Shown here: positions 38,053 through 49,868 of the stretch, piece by piece
How positions within the stretch are numbered: position 1 is the stretch's first letter
Layout: every line of letters begins with the position of its first letter
Source of the DNA: Metabacillus sp. FJAT-52054
Lineage (GTDB): Bacteria > Bacillota > Bacilli > Bacillales > Bacillaceae
Direction of reading: 5' to 3'
DNA length: 64,000 nucleotides
Assembly (NCBI RefSeq): GCF_037201815.1
Contig: NZ_CP147407.1
Location: forward strand, 1,868,723-1,932,722
Translations under genes and position numbers: made by a program
Notes under the pieces: generated by a model
Databases searched by the model: none
What the model saw: only the letters and a program-made list of their open reading frames with translations
What the model was told of the DNA's origin: nothing

Positions 38053-38844
38053 ATGATACAGCGAATAATAACAGCAGTACTGGCACTAGCGCTTTTCCTG
38101 CCATTTGTCATACTGGGGGGCATCCCGTTTAGTTTTGCTATTTATATTTTAAGCACAATCAGCCTGTACGAACTGCTGAAGATGAAAAAAATTCACCTGG
38201 TAAGCATACCGGGGCTTATCAGCGTCCTGCTTTTGTGGATCTTGCTCATTCCATCGAGTCATATAATTGTACTTGGGAACATACATATTTCAAAATTAGA
38301 GGTTGCCCTTCTAGGGGTGCTGCTCTTTTTGACATATACCGTCATAACGAAAAACCGCTTTTCATTTGATGATGTAGGATTTTCACTTCTCTCGGTTATG
38401 TATATCGGAATCGGATTTTACTATTTTATCGAGACAAGAGCTTTGGGGCTGGAATTTATCGTTTTTGCTCTTCTTGTTATCTGGGCTACGGACACAGGTG
38501 CTTATTTTATAGGGAAATCGATTGGAAAACACAAACTGTGGCCGGAAATAAGTCCAAATAAAACGATTGAGGGCTTTTTTGGAGGTATTTTCTGCGCGCT
38601 GATTGTTTCAATTATTTTTGAGGCGGTAATGCCAATTGTGCATTCCTATGTCATTGTCGCTTTAATCACCGTATTTTTGTCTGTTTTTGGACAAGTGGGC
38701 GATTTAGTCGAGTCAGCACTAAAAAGGCATTATCATGTGAAGGACTCCGGACAGATCCTTCCTGGTCACGGAGGTATATTGGATCGCTTTGACAGTCTAT
38801 TATTTGTCCTTCCTCTCCTTCATTTCATGCTAGTCCTATTTTAA
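38053..38844 (+). CDS. cdsA: Phosphatidate cytidylyltransferase
   Basis: Membrane enzyme that converts phosphatidate and CTP to CDP-diacylglycerol, the precursor of membrane phospholipids. It is 263 aa with about seven or eight hydrophobic segments. The family signature at the C-terminus is present (FGQVGDLVESALKRHYHVKD followed by PGHGGILDRFDSL), including its Asp residues. It starts 13 nt after uppS. Confidence 0.97.
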   Translation: MIQRIITAVLALALFLPFVILGGIPFSFAIYILSTISLYELLKMKKIHLVSIPGLISVLLLWILLIPSSHIIVLGNIHISKLEVALLGVLLFLTYTVITKNRFSFDDVGFSLLSVMYIGIGFYYFIETRALGLEFIVFALLVIWATDTGAYFIGKSIGKHKLWPEISPNKTIEGFFGGIFCALIVSIIFEAVMPIVHSYVIVALITVFLSVFGQVGDLVESALKRHYHVKDSGQILPGHGGILDRFDSLLFVLPLLHFMLVLF

Positions 38845-38885
38845 TTTCGATTACACAAAAGAGATCTACTGGAGAGTGAGCGAAC

Positions 38886-40037
38886 ATGAAAAGAATCAGT
38901 CTTTTAGGCGCTACAGGATCGATCGGAACTCAAACCCTGGAAGTGATCCGGGAGCATCCGGAAGAGTTCGAGTTATCGGCTATTACATTTGGATCCAACT
39001 TGGAGGCCGGAAGAGAAGCTATTAAAGAATTTAAGCCGAAGTTTGTCTCTGTAAAAGAAAAAGAAGATTACATCCGGCTGAAGGATGAATTCAGCGGAGA
39101 AGCGATTTCGTTTTCTTACGGGGAAGAGGGAAACATCGAAGCAGCTGTGTATACGGAGTCGGATGTTACAGTCAATGCCCTTCTTGGAAGCATTGGATTG
39201 GTACCGACATTAAAGGCGATTGAATCAAAAAAGACCGTTGCTTTGGCTAATAAAGAAACCCTTGTTACAGCCGGGCATATCGTTACTGAGGCAGCCAGAA
39301 AAAACGGTACGGCACTTTTGCCGGTGGATAGTGAACATTCCGCCATTTTTCAGTGTCTGCAAGGGGAAAATTTATCTGATGTGACCAGACTGATCCTTAC
39401 AGCTTCTGGAGGGAGCTTTCGTGAGCGCTCCAGAGAAGAATTAAAAGGGGTTACGGTTGAAGAAGCGCTAAATCACCCTAACTGGTCAATGGGGGCTAAA
39501 ATCACGATTGATTCGGCTACAATGATGAATAAGGGTCTTGAGGTAATTGAAGCGTTTTGGCTGTTTGGAATTCCATATTCAAATATTGACGTACTGCTCC
39601 ATAAAGAAAGCATCATCCACTCTATGGTTGAATTTGAAGACGGCAGCGTAAAAGCCCAGCTTGGTACACCGGATATGAAAGTGCCTATTCAATACGCTCT
39701 CACACATCCATCGCGGCTTCCATTACAAAATACAAAACGCTTAAATCTTTGGGATCATGGAAAGCTTCATTTTGAAAAGCCTGACTTCGCACGCTTCAAA
39801 TGCTTACATTTTGCTTATGAATCAGGTAAAATGGGAGGGACAATGCCGACCGTTTTAAATGCGGCCAACGAGGAAGCCGTAGCTCAATTTCTAGCAGGAA
39901 GAATAGAATTTCTGGATATTGAGGATAGGATTGAGAGGACTTTGGAGGCCCACAGCCTGATTGGAAATCCGGATCTTGAAGCCATTCAGCATGCGGATCA
40001 GGAAGCCAGAGCTTTTGTGCGGTCCCTATTAAACTAA
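38886..40037 (+). CDS. dxr: 1-deoxy-D-xylulose 5-phosphate reductoisomerase
   Basis: Second step of the MEP isoprenoid pathway, which supplies uppS upstream. It is 383 aa. The NADPH-binding motif is [16 protein letters not shown]. The metal-binding and catalytic segments are [17 protein letters not shown] and [20 protein letters not shown]. The ribosome-binding site TGGAGAGTGAG precedes the ATG. Confidence 0.98.
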   Translation: MKRISLLGATGSIGTQTLEVIREHPEEFELSAITFGSNLEAGREAIKEFKPKFVSVKEKEDYIRLKDEFSGEAISFSYGEEGNIEAAVYTESDVTVNALLGSIGLVPTLKAIESKKTVALANKETLVTAGHIVTEAARKNGTALLPVDSEHSAIFQCLQGENLSDVTRLILTASGGSFRERSREELKGVTVEEALNHPNWSMGAKITIDSATMMNKGLEVIEAFWLFGIPYSNIDVLLHKESIIHSMVEFEDGSVKAQLGTPDMKVPIQYALTHPSRLPLQNTKRLNLWDHGKLHFEKPDFARFKCLHFAYESGKMGGTMPTVLNAANEEAVAQFLAGRIEFLDIEDRIERTLEAHSLIGNPDLEAIQHADQEARAFVRSLLN

Positions 40038-40044
40038 AGGTGGT

Positions 40045-41310
40045 ATGCAGGTGAATACGGTCATCGCGTTTATTCTGATTTTTGGAGCTCTAGTATTTTT
40101 CCATGAACTGGGCCACTTGGTTTTTGCCAAGCGTGCCGGAATTTTATGCCGTGAGTTTGCAATCGGATTCGGACCAAAGATCTTTTCTTATAGGAAAAAT
40201 GAAACACTCTATACGATCCGTCTTCTTCCAATAGGAGGCTATGTAAGAATGGCCGGTGAAGATCCTGAAATGATTGAAGTAAAACCAGGCCACCATATTG
40301 GACTGCTATTCAATGAAAAAGACGAAGTCGAAAAAATTATTTTAAACAATAAAGAAAAATTTCCGAAAGCAAGAATCATTGAAGTAGAGCATGCGGACGT
40401 TGAAAAAGCGATGAAAATTACAGGATATGAACAGGGTGAAGAGGAACGGCTGCAGCATTTTACTGTCGCAGAGAAATCTTTCTTCGTAGCAGATGGCCAG
40501 GAAAGCCAAATTGCTCCTTATGACCGGCAATTCGGCTCCAAGACGCTTGGACAGAGAACGGCAGCGATTATCGCCGGACCATTAATGAATTTTGTCCTTG
40601 CATTTGTTGTTTTATTTGGGTTAGGACTCATCCAGGGGTCGCCTATGGATAAGCCGATTTTCGGCGAGCTGACCAAAGACGGTGCTGCGATTCAATCTGG
40701 CATTAAGCAGGGGGACGTCATAAAAACAATCAATGACAAGCCTGTTACCACTTGGACAGATGTAACGAAAATCATTAGTGCAAGTCCTGAAAAGGAGCTG
40801 TCTTTTGCCATTGAAAGAGATGGAAAGCCGCAAACCATTCAGGTCGTTCCTAAAGCTGAAAAGGCAGGAGAGCAGGTCATTGGCCGTGTAGGTTCCTATG
40901 CACCTATGGAAAAGGGCTTTTTGACAGCTCTTGAGAATGGGGCAAGCCAAACCGTGTTTTATACGAAAGAAATTCTTGTGAGCCTTGGGAAGCTTGTAAC
41001 CGGTCAATTTTCTATTGACATGCTATCAGGGCCTGTAGGCATTTACGATGTGACGGATCAGGTTGCACAATCCGGCTTTGAAAACCTTTTAAGGTGGACA
41101 GCGCTTCTGAGCATCAATCTCGGGATTATGAACCTGCTGCCCATTCCTGCACTGGATGGCGGCCGGCTTATGTTTTTCCTTGTTGAAGCGGTACGCGGTA
41201 AGCCGATTGACCGTCAGAAGGAAGGCATCGTTCACTTTATCGGATTTGCCCTTCTCATGCTGCTTATGCTTGTAGTAACGTGGAATGATATTCAAAGATT
41301 CTTTTTATAA
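40045..41310 (+). CDS. rasP: Site-2 intramembrane zinc metalloprotease RasP
   Basis: Cleaves membrane-bound anti-sigma factors (RsiW in B. subtilis) and remnant signal peptides. It is 421 aa. The zinc-binding HELGH lies in the first membrane helix (near residue 21). A central PDZ domain covers about residues 205-280. The second catalytic motif is NLLPIPALDGGRL. Four membrane segments are visible. Between them lies the long insert common to the Gram-positive RseP family. A GTG two codons after the ATG is an alternative start. Confidence 0.97.
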   Translation: MQVNTVIAFILIFGALVFFHELGHLVFAKRAGILCREFAIGFGPKIFSYRKNETLYTIRLLPIGGYVRMAGEDPEMIEVKPGHHIGLLFNEKDEVEKIILNNKEKFPKARIIEVEHADVEKAMKITGYEQGEEERLQHFTVAEKSFFVADGQESQIAPYDRQFGSKTLGQRTAAIIAGPLMNFVLAFVVLFGLGLIQGSPMDKPIFGELTKDGAAIQSGIKQGDVIKTINDKPVTTWTDVTKIISASPEKELSFAIERDGKPQTIQVVPKAEKAGEQVIGRVGSYAPMEKGFLTALENGASQTVFYTKEILVSLGKLVTGQFSIDMLSGPVGIYDVTDQVAQSGFENLLRWTALLSINLGIMNLLPIPALDGGRLMFFLVEAVRGKPIDRQKEGIVHFIGFALLMLLMLVVTWNDIQRFFL

Positions 41311-41345
41311 AAATTAGCCGATCTATTAAAACGGGGTGCAATTAG

Positions 41346-43046
41346 ATGAAACAAAGTTTGACGTTTATTCCTACATTGAGAGAAGTTCCGGCTGATGCCG
41401 ACATTAAAAGCCATCAGCTGCTGCTGAGAGCAGGCTACATCCGTCAAAACACAAGCGGCATATACAGCTATCTGCCGCTTGCGCAGAAGGTGCTGCAAAA
41501 CATTCAGGAAATCGTAAGGGATGAGATGAATAAAGCAGGTGCGTCCGAACTTTTGATGCCGGCTATGCAGCAATCTGAGCTATGGCAGGAGTCGGGAAGA
41601 TGGTACTCTTATGGACCGGAGCTCATGAGGCTTAAAGACAGACATGGCCGTGAGTTTGCCCTCGGAGCAACCCATGAAGAGGTGATTACAAGTCTTGTAA
41701 GAGATGAAGTGAAATCCTACAAGAGACTGCCTCTTGCTCTTTACCAGATCCAGTCAAAATTCAGGGATGAAAAACGCCCTAGATTCGGCATTCTCCGAGG
41801 CCGTGAGTTTATTATGAAGGATGCTTATTCCTTCCACTCCTCCTATGAGAGTTTGGATGTAATGTATGACAAAATGTATACAGCCTACAGCAATATCTTC
41901 GAACGCTGCGGACTGAATTTCCGCGCCGTAATTGCCGACTCAGGAGCTATGGGCGGAAAAGATACACATGAATTCATGGTCCTGTCCGAAGTTGGAGAAG
42001 ATACCATTGCATACTCAGATCAATCAGGCTATGCTGCAAATGTGGAGATGGCTCCTGTAGCTGCCGATTACATCCGTTCCCATGAAGATTGCGGGGATTT
42101 GGAAAAAAGAGAAACACCTTCTCAAAAAACCATTGAGGAAGTGGCCGCATTCTTTGAAGTGGAGAAGGAAAAATGCATCAAATCTCTTCTATTCAAAGCA
42201 GATGATCGTTTGGTTCTCGTTCTTGCAAGAGGAGACCATGAGATTAATGATATTAAAGTGAAAAACCTTTTTGATGCACGCAATGTTGAACTTGCTTCGC
42301 CTGAAGAAACAAAAGAGGCCTTGAACTGTCCGATTGGATTTGTAGGTCCAATCGGTGTTCCAGAAGGAATAGAGGTTGTCGCTGATGCTGCTGTTAAGTC
42401 CATTGTAAATGGCATTTGCGGTGCAAATGAAGAGGGTTTCCACTATGTATCTGTGGATGCTGAGCGTGATTTGCAGGTTGGCCAATACGCAGATCTGCGC
42501 TTTATTCAAGAAGGGGACGCATCTCCTGACGGAAAAGGGACCATTAAATTTGCACGCGGAATCGAAGTCGGCCACATTTTTAAATTGGGTACCCGCTATT
42601 CCGTCGATATGGGCGCTTCCTACCTGGATGAAAACGGCCGTTCCCAGCCGATGATCATGGGCTGCTACGGAATTGGAGTATCCAGAACGCTTGCTGCGAT
42701 CGTAGAGCAGTACAACGATGAAAATGGCATTGTATGGCCTGAGCAGATTGCTCCATTCCAGCTGCATGTTGTTCCTGCCAATATGAAATCGGATGCCCAG
42801 GTGGCATTGGCTGAAAGAGTTTATACGGAGCTTGGGAAGAATTACAGCATCCTGTTTGATGACCGTGCTGAACGAGCGGGAGTGAAGTTTGCCGATTCAG
42901 ATTTGATCGGACTTCCAATCCGTATTACTGCGGGCAAGCTTGCGGAAGAGAATATCGTTGAGTTGAAAGTACGGAAAACCGGTGAGAAACTGGATGTTCC
43001 TATGGACGAGCTTGCGGAGACCATTAGCCGTCTGCTAGGCAAATAA
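41346..43046 (+). CDS. proS: Prolyl-tRNA synthetase (bacterial type)
   Basis: Class II aminoacyl-tRNA synthetase, 566 aa. Motif 2 ([21 protein letters not shown]) and motif 3 ([17 protein letters not shown]) flank an inserted YbaK-like editing domain (about residues 225-385) that removes misacylated alanine. The anticodon-binding domain is C-terminal. No T-box-like leader is seen in the 35-nt gap after rasP. Confidence 0.98.
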   Translation: MKQSLTFIPTLREVPADADIKSHQLLLRAGYIRQNTSGIYSYLPLAQKVLQNIQEIVRDEMNKAGASELLMPAMQQSELWQESGRWYSYGPELMRLKDRHGREFALGATHEEVITSLVRDEVKSYKRLPLALYQIQSKFRDEKRPRFGILRGREFIMKDAYSFHSSYESLDVMYDKMYTAYSNIFERCGLNFRAVIADSGAMGGKDTHEFMVLSEVGEDTIAYSDQSGYAANVEMAPVAADYIRSHEDCGDLEKRETPSQKTIEEVAAFFEVEKEKCIKSLLFKADDRLVLVLARGDHEINDIKVKNLFDARNVELASPEETKEALNCPIGFVGPIGVPEGIEVVADAAVKSIVNGICGANEEGFHYVSVDAERDLQVGQYADLRFIQEGDASPDGKGTIKFARGIEVGHIFKLGTRYSVDMGASYLDENGRSQPMIMGCYGIGVSRTLAAIVEQYNDENGIVWPEQIAPFQLHVVPANMKSDAQVALAERVYTELGKNYSILFDDRAERAGVKFADSDLIGLPIRITAGKLAEENIVELKVRKTGEKLDVPMDELAETISRLLGK

Positions 43047-43120
43047 TTCCCGGCTTTTAAAAAACTTAGCTAGCTATGATACAAATTGTAAAAAATCAGA
43101 AGACAAACATTTATGGCTAT

Positions 43121-43294
43121 GTTAAAGCCTGGTGTTGATTATTAACACCTGTTGATTGGTGCGGAAGACGTGAGACTTGAGCTTTAGAGCAGCCGGACAG
43201 GTGAGACCCTGCAGTCGTGAAGCGAGGAGGGGGCTCACCGCCCGCCCAAGGATAAGCGAACGCCTGCCAGCTGCAATCAACATCCAGGTTTAAT
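43121..43294. repeat. Miniature terminal-inverted-repeat element, long copy
   Basis: The left end TTAAAGCCTGGTGTTGATT and the right end AATCAACATCCAGGTTTAA are inverted repeats that differ only by single-base gaps. The middle is GC-richer and contains GGTGAG...CTCACC complementarity. The outer blocks match the short copy at 1636-1734. It has no open reading frame of note. It occupies most of the 325-nt proS-polC gap; the remainder holds a short T/A-rich stretch and the hairpin at 43312-43350. Confidence 0.75.
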
Positions 43295-43311
43295 TGAGCT
43301 AAAAAGATAAA

Positions 43312-43350
43312 GAAGGGTTTGGCTGCCTAGCGGTCAGACCCTTCCATTTT
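43312..43350 (+). terminator. Hairpin with weak T-tail upstream of polC
   Basis: GAAGGGT (43312-43318) pairs with ACCCTTC (43338-43344) and is followed by CATTTTGAT. It could be a weak terminator closing the uppS-proS transcript. It lies only 22 nt before the polC start codon. Confidence 0.45.
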
Positions 43351-43371
43351 GATAGGGAAGGAGCGGGAGAC

Positions 43372-46300
43372 GTGGAAGAAATACAATCTGAACAGCGTAA
43401 GAGATTTCAGCTGCTGCTCCAGCAGCTTCAGCTAACGGATGATCAAATTGTCCCTTATTTTCAGCATGCTTCGATCGTGAAACTTACCGTCCATAAGCAG
43501 CAAAAAAGGTGGCATTTTAATTTTGAGCTTTCAACTATTTTACCTTTTGAAGTGTACCAGCTTTTTCATTCGAGTCTTGCTAAGGCATTCTCTCACATAG
43601 CATCCGTCACGTTTTCAATCAGTGTGCTAAATCCGGAAGCAAGTGAAGCGCTTCTTCAGGAATACTGGATGGCAAGTTTAAAAGAGATTGAGGGAATTTC
43701 ACCTCCTGTTTTATCCCTTCTGTCCGAACAGATTCCAAAATTAACAGGAACGAAACTGATAATCTGCGCAAGAAATGATACAGAAGCCGCTACGATTAAA
43801 AGAAAATACACGTCTCTAATCCAGGAAAGTCTTCAATCTTTTGGTTTTCCGCTTTTTCAAGTCGATACGGATGTTACGTTTTCTGAAGCGGACCTTCAGA
43901 AATTCAATGAACAAAAGCTTCTTGAGGATCAGGAGCGCGCCCTTGCTGCCCTAACGGAGATGCAGAAGAAAGAGGAAGAGGACAAGGCAGGAGAAATTCC
44001 ATCAGGTCCAATCGTCATCGGATATCAAATTAAAGACGATGAGGAAGTTGTTCCTATGGAAACGATTGTGGATGAAGAGAGAAGGACAACGATCCAAGGA
44101 TACGTGTTTGATGCAGAAACAAAAGAATTGAGAAGCGGCCGGACTCTCGCTACGATAAAAATTACCGACTACTCGAGCTCAATGCTTGTCAAAATGTTTG
44201 CCCGCGATAAAGAAGATGCAGCGCTGCTGACTGCTATAAAAAAAGGTATGTGGATTAAAGCAAGAGGAAGTGTACAAAATGATACGTTTGTACGCGATCT
44301 TGTTATGATTGCCAATGATATTAATGAAGTCAAGCCTAAGCTGAGAATGGATACAGCGCCTGAGGATGAAAAACGGGTAGAGCTTCATCTTCATTCACCA
44401 ATGAGTCAAATGGATGCGGTAACTTCTTTCAGCCGTCTTGCGGAACAAGCAGCTAAATGGGGACATAAAGCAATTGCAATAACTGATCATGCTGTAGCCC
44501 AATCCTTCCCGGAAGCCTATTCAGCAGGGAAAAAGCACGGTTTAAAAGTTCTGTTCGGTATTGAAGCCAATCTTGTTGATGATGGAGTGCCGATTGCATA
44601 CAATGATGATCACCGCCTTCTTGAGGATGCTGTGTACGTCGTATTTGACGTTGAGACAACAGGATTATCAGCGGTATATGATACAGTTATCGAACTTGCA
44701 GCGGTGAAAATTAAAGGCGGTGAAATTATTGACCGCTTTGAACGATTTGCCAACCCTCATCATCCGCTGTCGGCTACGACCATCGAATTAACAGGAATAA
44801 CCGATGACATGGTCAAGAATGCTCCTGAAGTAAAAGAGGTCATGCAGGAGTTTAAAGAGTGGGCTGGGAATGACATTCTCGTTGCCCATAATGCGAGCTT
44901 CGATATGGGATTTTTAAATGTAGCCTATACCCGGCTGCTCGGAGAGGATAAAGCAGCTAATCCTGTAATTGACACACTCGAACTTGGACGCTTCTTATAT
45001 CCTGACCTCAAAAGCCACAGGCTGAATACGCTTTGCAAAAAGTTTGATATTGAATTGACCCAGCACCATAGAGCGATCTATGATGCGGAAGCGACTGGCT
45101 ACTTAATGCTGAAAATGCTGAAAGATGCTGCAGAGAAGGGAATTCAATATCATGACCAATTAAACGATAATATGGGACAAGGGAACGCGTTTCAGCGCTC
45201 AAGGCCTTTCCATGCAACATTGATGGCAAAAGACGAGGTTGGGCTGAAAAATCTCTTTAAGCTTGTATCCTTATCTCACATTCAGTACTTTTACCGTGTA
45301 CCGCGCATTCCAAGATCCGTCCTTCAGAAGCATCGTGAAGGCATACTCGTCGGATCAGGCTGTGACAAGGGAGAGGTCTTTGAAGGAATGATGCAGAAAT
45401 CTCCAGAAGAAGTAGAGGAGACTGCTAAGTTCTACGATTACCTTGAAATCCAGCCTCCTGAAGTTTATCAGCATTTAATCGATTTGGAGTATGTCCGGGA
45501 CAAAAAGGCATTGCACGAGATCATCACCAAAATAGCAGACCTTGGTGACAAGCTTGGAAAGCCGGTAGCAGCTACAGGCAATGTGCACTATATGAATCCT
45601 GAAGATAAAATTTACAGGAAAATCCTGGTCAGTTCCCAAGGTGGAGCGAATCCTCTCAACCGTCATGAACATCCCAATGTTCATTTTAGAACGACCAATG
45701 AAATGCTTGAATGCTTTTCCTTTATGGGAGAAGAAAGAGCCAAAAAAATTGTTGTGGAGAACCCTAACGCCGTTGCTGATATGATTGGGGACGTCAAGCC
45801 GATTAAAGATGACTTGTTTACGCCTAAAATTGAAGGGGCAGATGAGGAAATCAGGCAGATGAGCTACGAGATGGCTGAAAGCATTTATGGAACACCGCTG
45901 CCTGAGATCGTTGAAGCAAGACTTGAAAAAGAATTAAAAAGCATCATTGGCCACGGTTTTGCTGTCATCTATCTTATTTCACACAAATTGGTTAAAAAAT
46001 CTCTTGATGACGGATACCTGGTAGGATCAAGGGGCTCAGTCGGATCCTCACTCGTCGCTACGATGACCGAAATTACCGAGGTTAATCCGCTGCCGCCGCA
46101 TTACGTGTGTCCTGAGTGCAAACAATCTGAATTCTTCAATGATGGATCGGTCGGTTCAGGATTTGATCTTCCTGATAAAGATTGTGAAAAATGCGGTGCA
46201 TCATACAAAAAAGATGGACATGATATTCCATTTGAAACGTTCCTGGGCTTTAAAGGAGATAAAGTACCCGATATCGATTTAAACTTCTCAGGTGAATATC

Positions 46301-47688
46301 AGCCGAGGGCGCATAACTATACAAAAGTGCTTTTCGGAGAAGATAATGTATTCCGGGCGGGAACAATTGGAACAGTTGCTGAAAAAACGGCATACGGCTA
46401 CGTAAAAGGCTATGCGGGTGATCATAATCTGAACTTCAGGGGTGCAGAAATTGACCGTCTTGTGCAGGGCTGTACCGGGGTGAAAAGAACAACCGGACAG
46501 CATCCCGGGGGAATCATTGTTGTCCCGGACTATATGGATATTTTTGATTTCTCTCCTATTCAATTCCCGGCCGACGCAGCGGGATCTGAGTGGAAAACAA
46601 CTCACTTTGATTTCCATTCTATTCATGATAATCTGCTCAAGCTTGATATCCTGGGTCATGATGATCCGACGGTTATTCGGATGCTGCAGGATCTAAGTGG
46701 AATCGACCCGAAAACAATCCCGACGGATGACCCGGAAGTGATGAAAATTTTCAGCGGCACTTCATCATTGGGTGTAACTGAGGAAGACATTATGTGCAAA
46801 ACCGGTACACTTGGTATTCCTGAGTTTGGAACGAAATTTGTGCGCCAAATGCTTGAAGATACGAAACCGACGACATTCTCAGAGCTTGTTCAAATTTCCG
46901 GACTATCACATGGTACGGATGTATGGCTTGGAAATGCACAGGAGCTGATTCATAATAATATCTGCAACTTAAGCGAAGTAATCGGATGCCGTGATGATAT
47001 TATGGTGTATTTAATTTATCAGGGGCTTGAGCCGTCATTTGCTTTCAAAATTATGGAGTCGGTCCGTAAAGGAAAAGGACTGACTCCGGATATGGAGGAA
47101 GAAATGAGAAAGAACAATGTACCCAAATGGTATATTGAATCATGCCTGAAAATCAAATACATGTTCCCGAAAGCCCATGCCGCCGCTTACGTTCTAATGG
47201 CTGTAAGGATTGCTTATTTCAAAGTTCATCACGCTCTCCTCTATTATGCTGCATACTTTACAGTTAGAGCTGATGATTTTGATGTGGATGCTATGGCCAG
47301 AGGAGCAGCTGCTATAAAAGCAAAGCTTGAAGAAATAAGTGCCAAGGGTCTTGAAGCAAGTCCAAAAGAGAAAAACCTTATGACGGTTATGGAGCTATGC
47401 CTCGAAATGTGTGCTAGAGGCTATGCTTTTCAAAAGGTGGATTTGTATAAATCGCATGCCAGTGAATTTGTAATTGAAGGGGAGACATTGATTCCTCCAT
47501 TCAACGCAATTCCGGGACTTGGAACTAATGCTGCGCTGAATATTGTAAAAGCAAGGGAAGAGGGAGAATTCTTATCCAAAGAAGACCTTCAGCAAAGAGG
47601 CAGGGTTTCTAAAACCATTATTGAGTATTTGGATAACCATGGGTGCCTTGAAGCTCTTCCGGATCAAAATCAGCTATCCTTGTTTTAA
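43372..47688 (+). CDS. polC: DNA polymerase III alpha subunit, PolC type
   Basis: Main replicative polymerase of low-GC Gram-positives, 1438 aa. The order is an N-terminal domain, an OB-fold domain (about residues 235-330), a PHP domain ([17 protein letters not shown]) interrupted by the DEDD proofreading exonuclease ([20 protein letters not shown], with later DMGFLN and [12 protein letters not shown]), a zinc-binding CPEC...CEKC motif, and palm residues in [14 protein letters not shown]. It ends QNQLSLF, a beta-clamp-binding motif. It uses a GTG start after GGAAGGAGCGGGAG. Confidence 0.98.
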   Translation: MEEIQSEQRKRFQLLLQQLQLTDDQIVPYFQHASIVKLTVHKQQKRWHFNFELSTILPFEVYQLFHSSLAKAFSHIASVTFSISVLNPEASEALLQEYWMASLKEIEGISPPVLSLLSEQIPKLTGTKLIICARNDTEAATIKRKYTSLIQESLQSFGFPLFQVDTDVTFSEADLQKFNEQKLLEDQERALAALTEMQKKEEEDKAGEIPSGPIVIGYQIKDDEEVVPMETIVDEERRTTIQGYVFDAETKELRSGRTLATIKITDYSSSMLVKMFARDKEDAALLTAIKKGMWIKARGSVQNDTFVRDLVMIANDINEVKPKLRMDTAPEDEKRVELHLHSPMSQMDAVTSFSRLAEQAAKWGHKAIAITDHAVAQSFPEAYSAGKKHGLKVLFGIEANLVDDGVPIAYNDDHRLLEDAVYVVFDVETTGLSAVYDTVIELAAVKIKGGEIIDRFERFANPHHPLSATTIELTGITDDMVKNAPEVKEVMQEFKEWAGNDILVAHNASFDMGFLNVAYTRLLGEDKAANPVIDTLELGRFLYPDLKSHRLNTLCKKFDIELTQHHRAIYDAEATGYLMLKMLKDAAEKGIQYHDQLNDNMGQGNAFQRSRPFHATLMAKDEVGLKNLFKLVSLSHIQYFYRVPRIPRSVLQKHREGILVGSGCDKGEVFEGMMQKSPEEVEETAKFYDYLEIQPPEVYQHLIDLEYVRDKKALHEIITKIADLGDKLGKPVAATGNVHYMNPEDKIYRKILVSSQGGANPLNRHEHPNVHFRTTNEMLECFSFMGEERAKKIVVENPNAVADMIGDVKPIKDDLFTPKIEGADEEIRQMSYEMAESIYGTPLPEIVEARLEKELKSIIGHGFAVIYLISHKLVKKSLDDGYLVGSRGSVGSSLVATMTEITEVNPLPPHYVCPECKQSEFFNDGSVGSGFDLPDKDCEKCGASYKKDGHDIPFETFLGFKGDKVPDIDLNFSGEYQPRAHNYTKVLFGEDNVFRAGTIGTVAEKTAYGYVKGYAGDHNLNFRGAEIDRLVQGCTGVKRTTGQHPGGIIVVPDYMDIFDFSPIQFPADAAGSEWKTTHFDFHSIHDNLLKLDILGHDDPTVIRMLQDLSGIDPKTIPTDDPEVMKIFSGTSSLGVTEEDIMCKTGTLGIPEFGTKFVRQMLEDTKPTTFSELVQISGLSHGTDVWLGNAQELIHNNICNLSEVIGCRDDIMVYLIYQGLEPSFAFKIMESVRKGKGLTPDMEEEMRKNNVPKWYIESCLKIKYMFPKAHAAAYVLMAVRIAYFKVHHALLYYAAYFTVRADDFDVDAMARGAAAIKAKLEEISAKGLEASPKEKNLMTVMELCLEMCARGYAFQKVDLYKSHASEFVIEGETLIPPFNAIPGLGTNAALNIVKAREEGEFLSKEDLQQRGRVSKTIIEYLDNHGCLEALPDQNQLSLF

Positions 47689-47722
47689 CTAAAAAGAGAT
47701 AACAAGCGGATTCTTCCTTCAT

Positions 47723-47751
47723 TTGCAATAAAATTCTGGTTATGGTATATT
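47723..47751 (+). promoter_or_regulatory. Sigma-A promoter of the rimP-nusA-infB operon
   Basis: TTGCAA, 17 bp, then TATATT with an extended TGG before the -10. It lies 35 nt after polC. The expected start is near 47758. Confidence 0.7.
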
Positions 47752-47757
47752 TTTATT

Positions 47758-48195
47758 GGAAATGCTGCAATAGCAGAGGCAAAGAGAGTGGGGCAACCCA
47801 CTCTTTCGTTTTGGGTACAGGAACATTTGTTCCGGCTCATGCAATGCCAGGTTCATTTTCTCCTGCTGCAGTGTGTGTTTACTTATTGGTTGAACGACTC
47901 GACTCCCTGCTGTTATGGCAGGGTTTTTAAACAGCCGCTGAACTTGACCGAGCTGCAAATCAGCATCTGGAGTTTTCTGCATTTGCTGTCCTTTCATTCG
48001 CATCATTCCGCGGAAGCTCCTGCTGCAATAACGGACTCCGCTTTATTGCGTTAAAAACGTATGTTATTGAGCATTGATTATGTAAGGATACAGGAGTATA
48101 CCTTCGCTCCACCCGAATTAATGATGAATGAACATGAGGGTGCGGCGCTTTGCACCGTTATTGTAAACTTTCCTGGAATTACAAGGAGGAAGAGA
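47758..48195 (+). promoter_or_regulatory. Long structured 5' leader of rimP-nusA (putative attenuator)
   Basis: About 440 nt without a convincing gene. Hairpins in order: AGAGTGGG/CCCACTCT with a GCAA loop (47785-47804); the terminator at 47905-47928; GCAATAACGG/CCG..TTATTGC (48025-48049); GGTGC/GCACC (48139-48156) just before the rimP ribosome-binding site. In B. subtilis the nusA operon is reported to be autoregulated by NusA-dependent termination in its leader. This layout fits that, but the mechanism here is inferred. Confidence 0.6.
47905..47928 (+). terminator. Leader terminator upstream of rimP-nusA
   Basis: CCCTGC/GCAGGG with a 7-nt loop runs into TTTTT. It is a canonical intrinsic terminator about 150 nt after the predicted transcription start and 270 nt before rimP. 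Confidence 0.8.
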
Positions 48196-48672
48196 ATGAG
48201 TAAAAAAGTCACAGATACAGTCAGCGAACTAGCCGTTCCAATCCTTGAAGAACTGGATCTGGAATTAGTTGATGTTGAGTACGTAAAAGAAGGAAAAAAC
48301 TGGTTCCTTCGCGTATTTATTGATTCAGACAAAGGTGTAGATATTGAAGAATGCGGAATGGTGAGCGAGCGGTTAAGCGAGAAACTGGATGCAATTGACC
48401 CGATCACTCATAATTATTTTCTCGAGGTTTCTTCTCCCGGTGCAGAACGTCCTTTGAAAAAGGATGCTGACTTCCATAAAGCCGTTGGAAAAAACGTGAA
48501 TGTGAAAACGTATGAACCGATAGGCGGGGAAAAAGTGTTCGAAGGCATTCTTCAATCCTTTGACGGAGAAAATGTAACTGTATTAATTACCGTTAAAACA
48601 CGAAAAAAAGAAGTGGTCATTCCGTATGATAAAGTGGCCGCTGCAAGATTGGCAGTTTCTTTCAATTTTTAA
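48196..48672 (+). CDS. rimP: Ribosome maturation factor RimP (YlxS)
   Basis: Needed for 30S subunit maturation. It is 158 aa from ATG 48196 ([20 protein letters not shown]), 6 nt after AAGGAGGAAG. The in-frame extension to 48061 is not family-like and overlaps leader hairpins. Key blocks are [37 protein letters not shown] and [15 protein letters not shown]. Confidence 0.96.
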   Translation: MSKKVTDTVSELAVPILEELDLELVDVEYVKEGKNWFLRVFIDSDKGVDIEECGMVSERLSEKLDAIDPITHNYFLEVSSPGAERPLKKDADFHKAVGKNVNVKTYEPIGGEKVFEGILQSFDGENVTVLITVKTRKKEVVIPYDKVAAARLAVSFNF

Positions 48673-48746
48673 GACCATTATGCTTTTATCCACTAACCGA
48701 ACCGCTCCCAAACGGCCGGTGATGATTAAAGGGGGAAATAGGAAAA

Positions 48747-49856
48747 ATGAGCAGTGAACTTTTAGATGCCCTTACCATACTTGAGAGAGAAAAAGGGATT
48801 AGCAAAGAAATTATTATTGAAGCAATTGAAGCCGCGTTAATATCTGCTTATAAACGGAATTTTAACCAGGCCCAAAATGTGCGTGTTGATTTAAACCGTG
48901 ATACTGGGACTATGAGGGTATTTGCCCGTAAAGATGTAGTAGACCAGGTATTTGATGCACGATTGGAGATTTCTGAAGGCGAAGCGCAGGCCATTCATCC
49001 AAACTACATAGTAGGCGATATAGTTGAAATGGAAGTTACTCCGAAGGATTTTGGAAGAATTGCCGCACAGACTGCGAAGCAAGTGGTGACACAGCGCGTC
49101 AGAGAAGCAGAACGCGGAGTTATTTATTCCGAGTTCATTGACCGTGAAGAAGACATTATGACCGGAATCGTTCAGCGCATTGATTCCAAATTCATTTATG
49201 TTAGTCTTGGGAAAATCGAAGCTCTTCTGCCTGTTAACGAGCAGATGCCGAATGAACAATATAAACCTCATGACCGAATTAAGGTTTTCATCACAAAGGT
49301 TGAGAAAACAACAAAGGGTCCGCAGATTTTTGTTTCGAGGACACATCCGGGTCTGCTGAAGCGCCTGTTTGAAATCGAAGTACCGGAAATTTACGATGGA
49401 ACAGTTGAAATTAAATCCGTAGCACGCGAAGCGGGAGACCGCTCCAAAATTTCTGTTCATTCGGAAAATCCGGAAGTGGATCCGGTTGGCTCATGTGTCG
49501 GACCTAAAGGGCAGCGTGTTCAGGCAATTGTGAATGAACTTAAAGGCGAGAAAATTGATATTGTCCGCTGGTCCAATGATCCGGTTGAATTTGTCGCCAA
49601 TGCACTTAGTCCATCTAAAGTAGTTGAAGTAAAGGTGAACGAAGACGATAAAGCAACGACCGTTATCGTACCGGACTACCAGCTTTCCCTCGCAATCGGC
49701 AAGCGCGGTCAAAACGCAAGACTTGCTGCAAAGCTGACAAACTGGAAAATAGACATCAAAAGCGAAACCGATGCAGAAAAGCTTGGTTTGCTGAGTGAAC
49801 CACAAAATACAGAAGAGGCTGACTACGAGTCTGCTGACGATTTTCAAGACGAGTAA
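48747..49856 (+). CDS. nusA: Transcription termination/antitermination factor NusA
   Basis: RNA polymerase-binding elongation factor, 369 aa. The N-terminal polymerase-binding domain (about residues 1-125) is followed by an S1 domain (GIVQRIDSKFIYVSLGKIEA) and two KH domains (GSCVGPKGQRVQAIVNEL and LAIGKRGQNARLAAKLT). The short acidic tail lacks the C-terminal repeats of enteric NusA, as is normal in Bacillus. It probably controls its own operon through the leader terminator. Confidence 0.98.
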   Translation: MSSELLDALTILEREKGISKEIIIEAIEAALISAYKRNFNQAQNVRVDLNRDTGTMRVFARKDVVDQVFDARLEISEGEAQAIHPNYIVGDIVEMEVTPKDFGRIAAQTAKQVVTQRVREAERGVIYSEFIDREEDIMTGIVQRIDSKFIYVSLGKIEALLPVNEQMPNEQYKPHDRIKVFITKVEKTTKGPQIFVSRTHPGLLKRLFEIEVPEIYDGTVEIKSVAREAGDRSKISVHSENPEVDPVGSCVGPKGQRVQAIVNELKGEKIDIVRWSNDPVEFVANALSPSKVVEVKVNEDDKATTVIVPDYQLSLAIGKRGQNARLAAKLTNWKIDIKSETDAEKLGLLSEPQNTEEADYESADDFQDE

Positions 49857-49868
49857 GAGGTGAACCGG

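Noticed and set aside
41311..41345. Possible T-box or riboswitch before proS
   Set aside because: The gap is only 35 nt, too short for a T-box, and no terminator/antiterminator pair is present.
42189..42767. 192-codon minus-strand open frame inside proS
   Set aside because: It is antisense to the ProS editing and motif 3 regions and has no support as a gene.
47742..47930. 62-codon open frame in the nusA leader
   Set aside because: It would start inside the promoter -10 region, has no ribosome-binding site and ends in the terminator stem. Composition is not protein-like.
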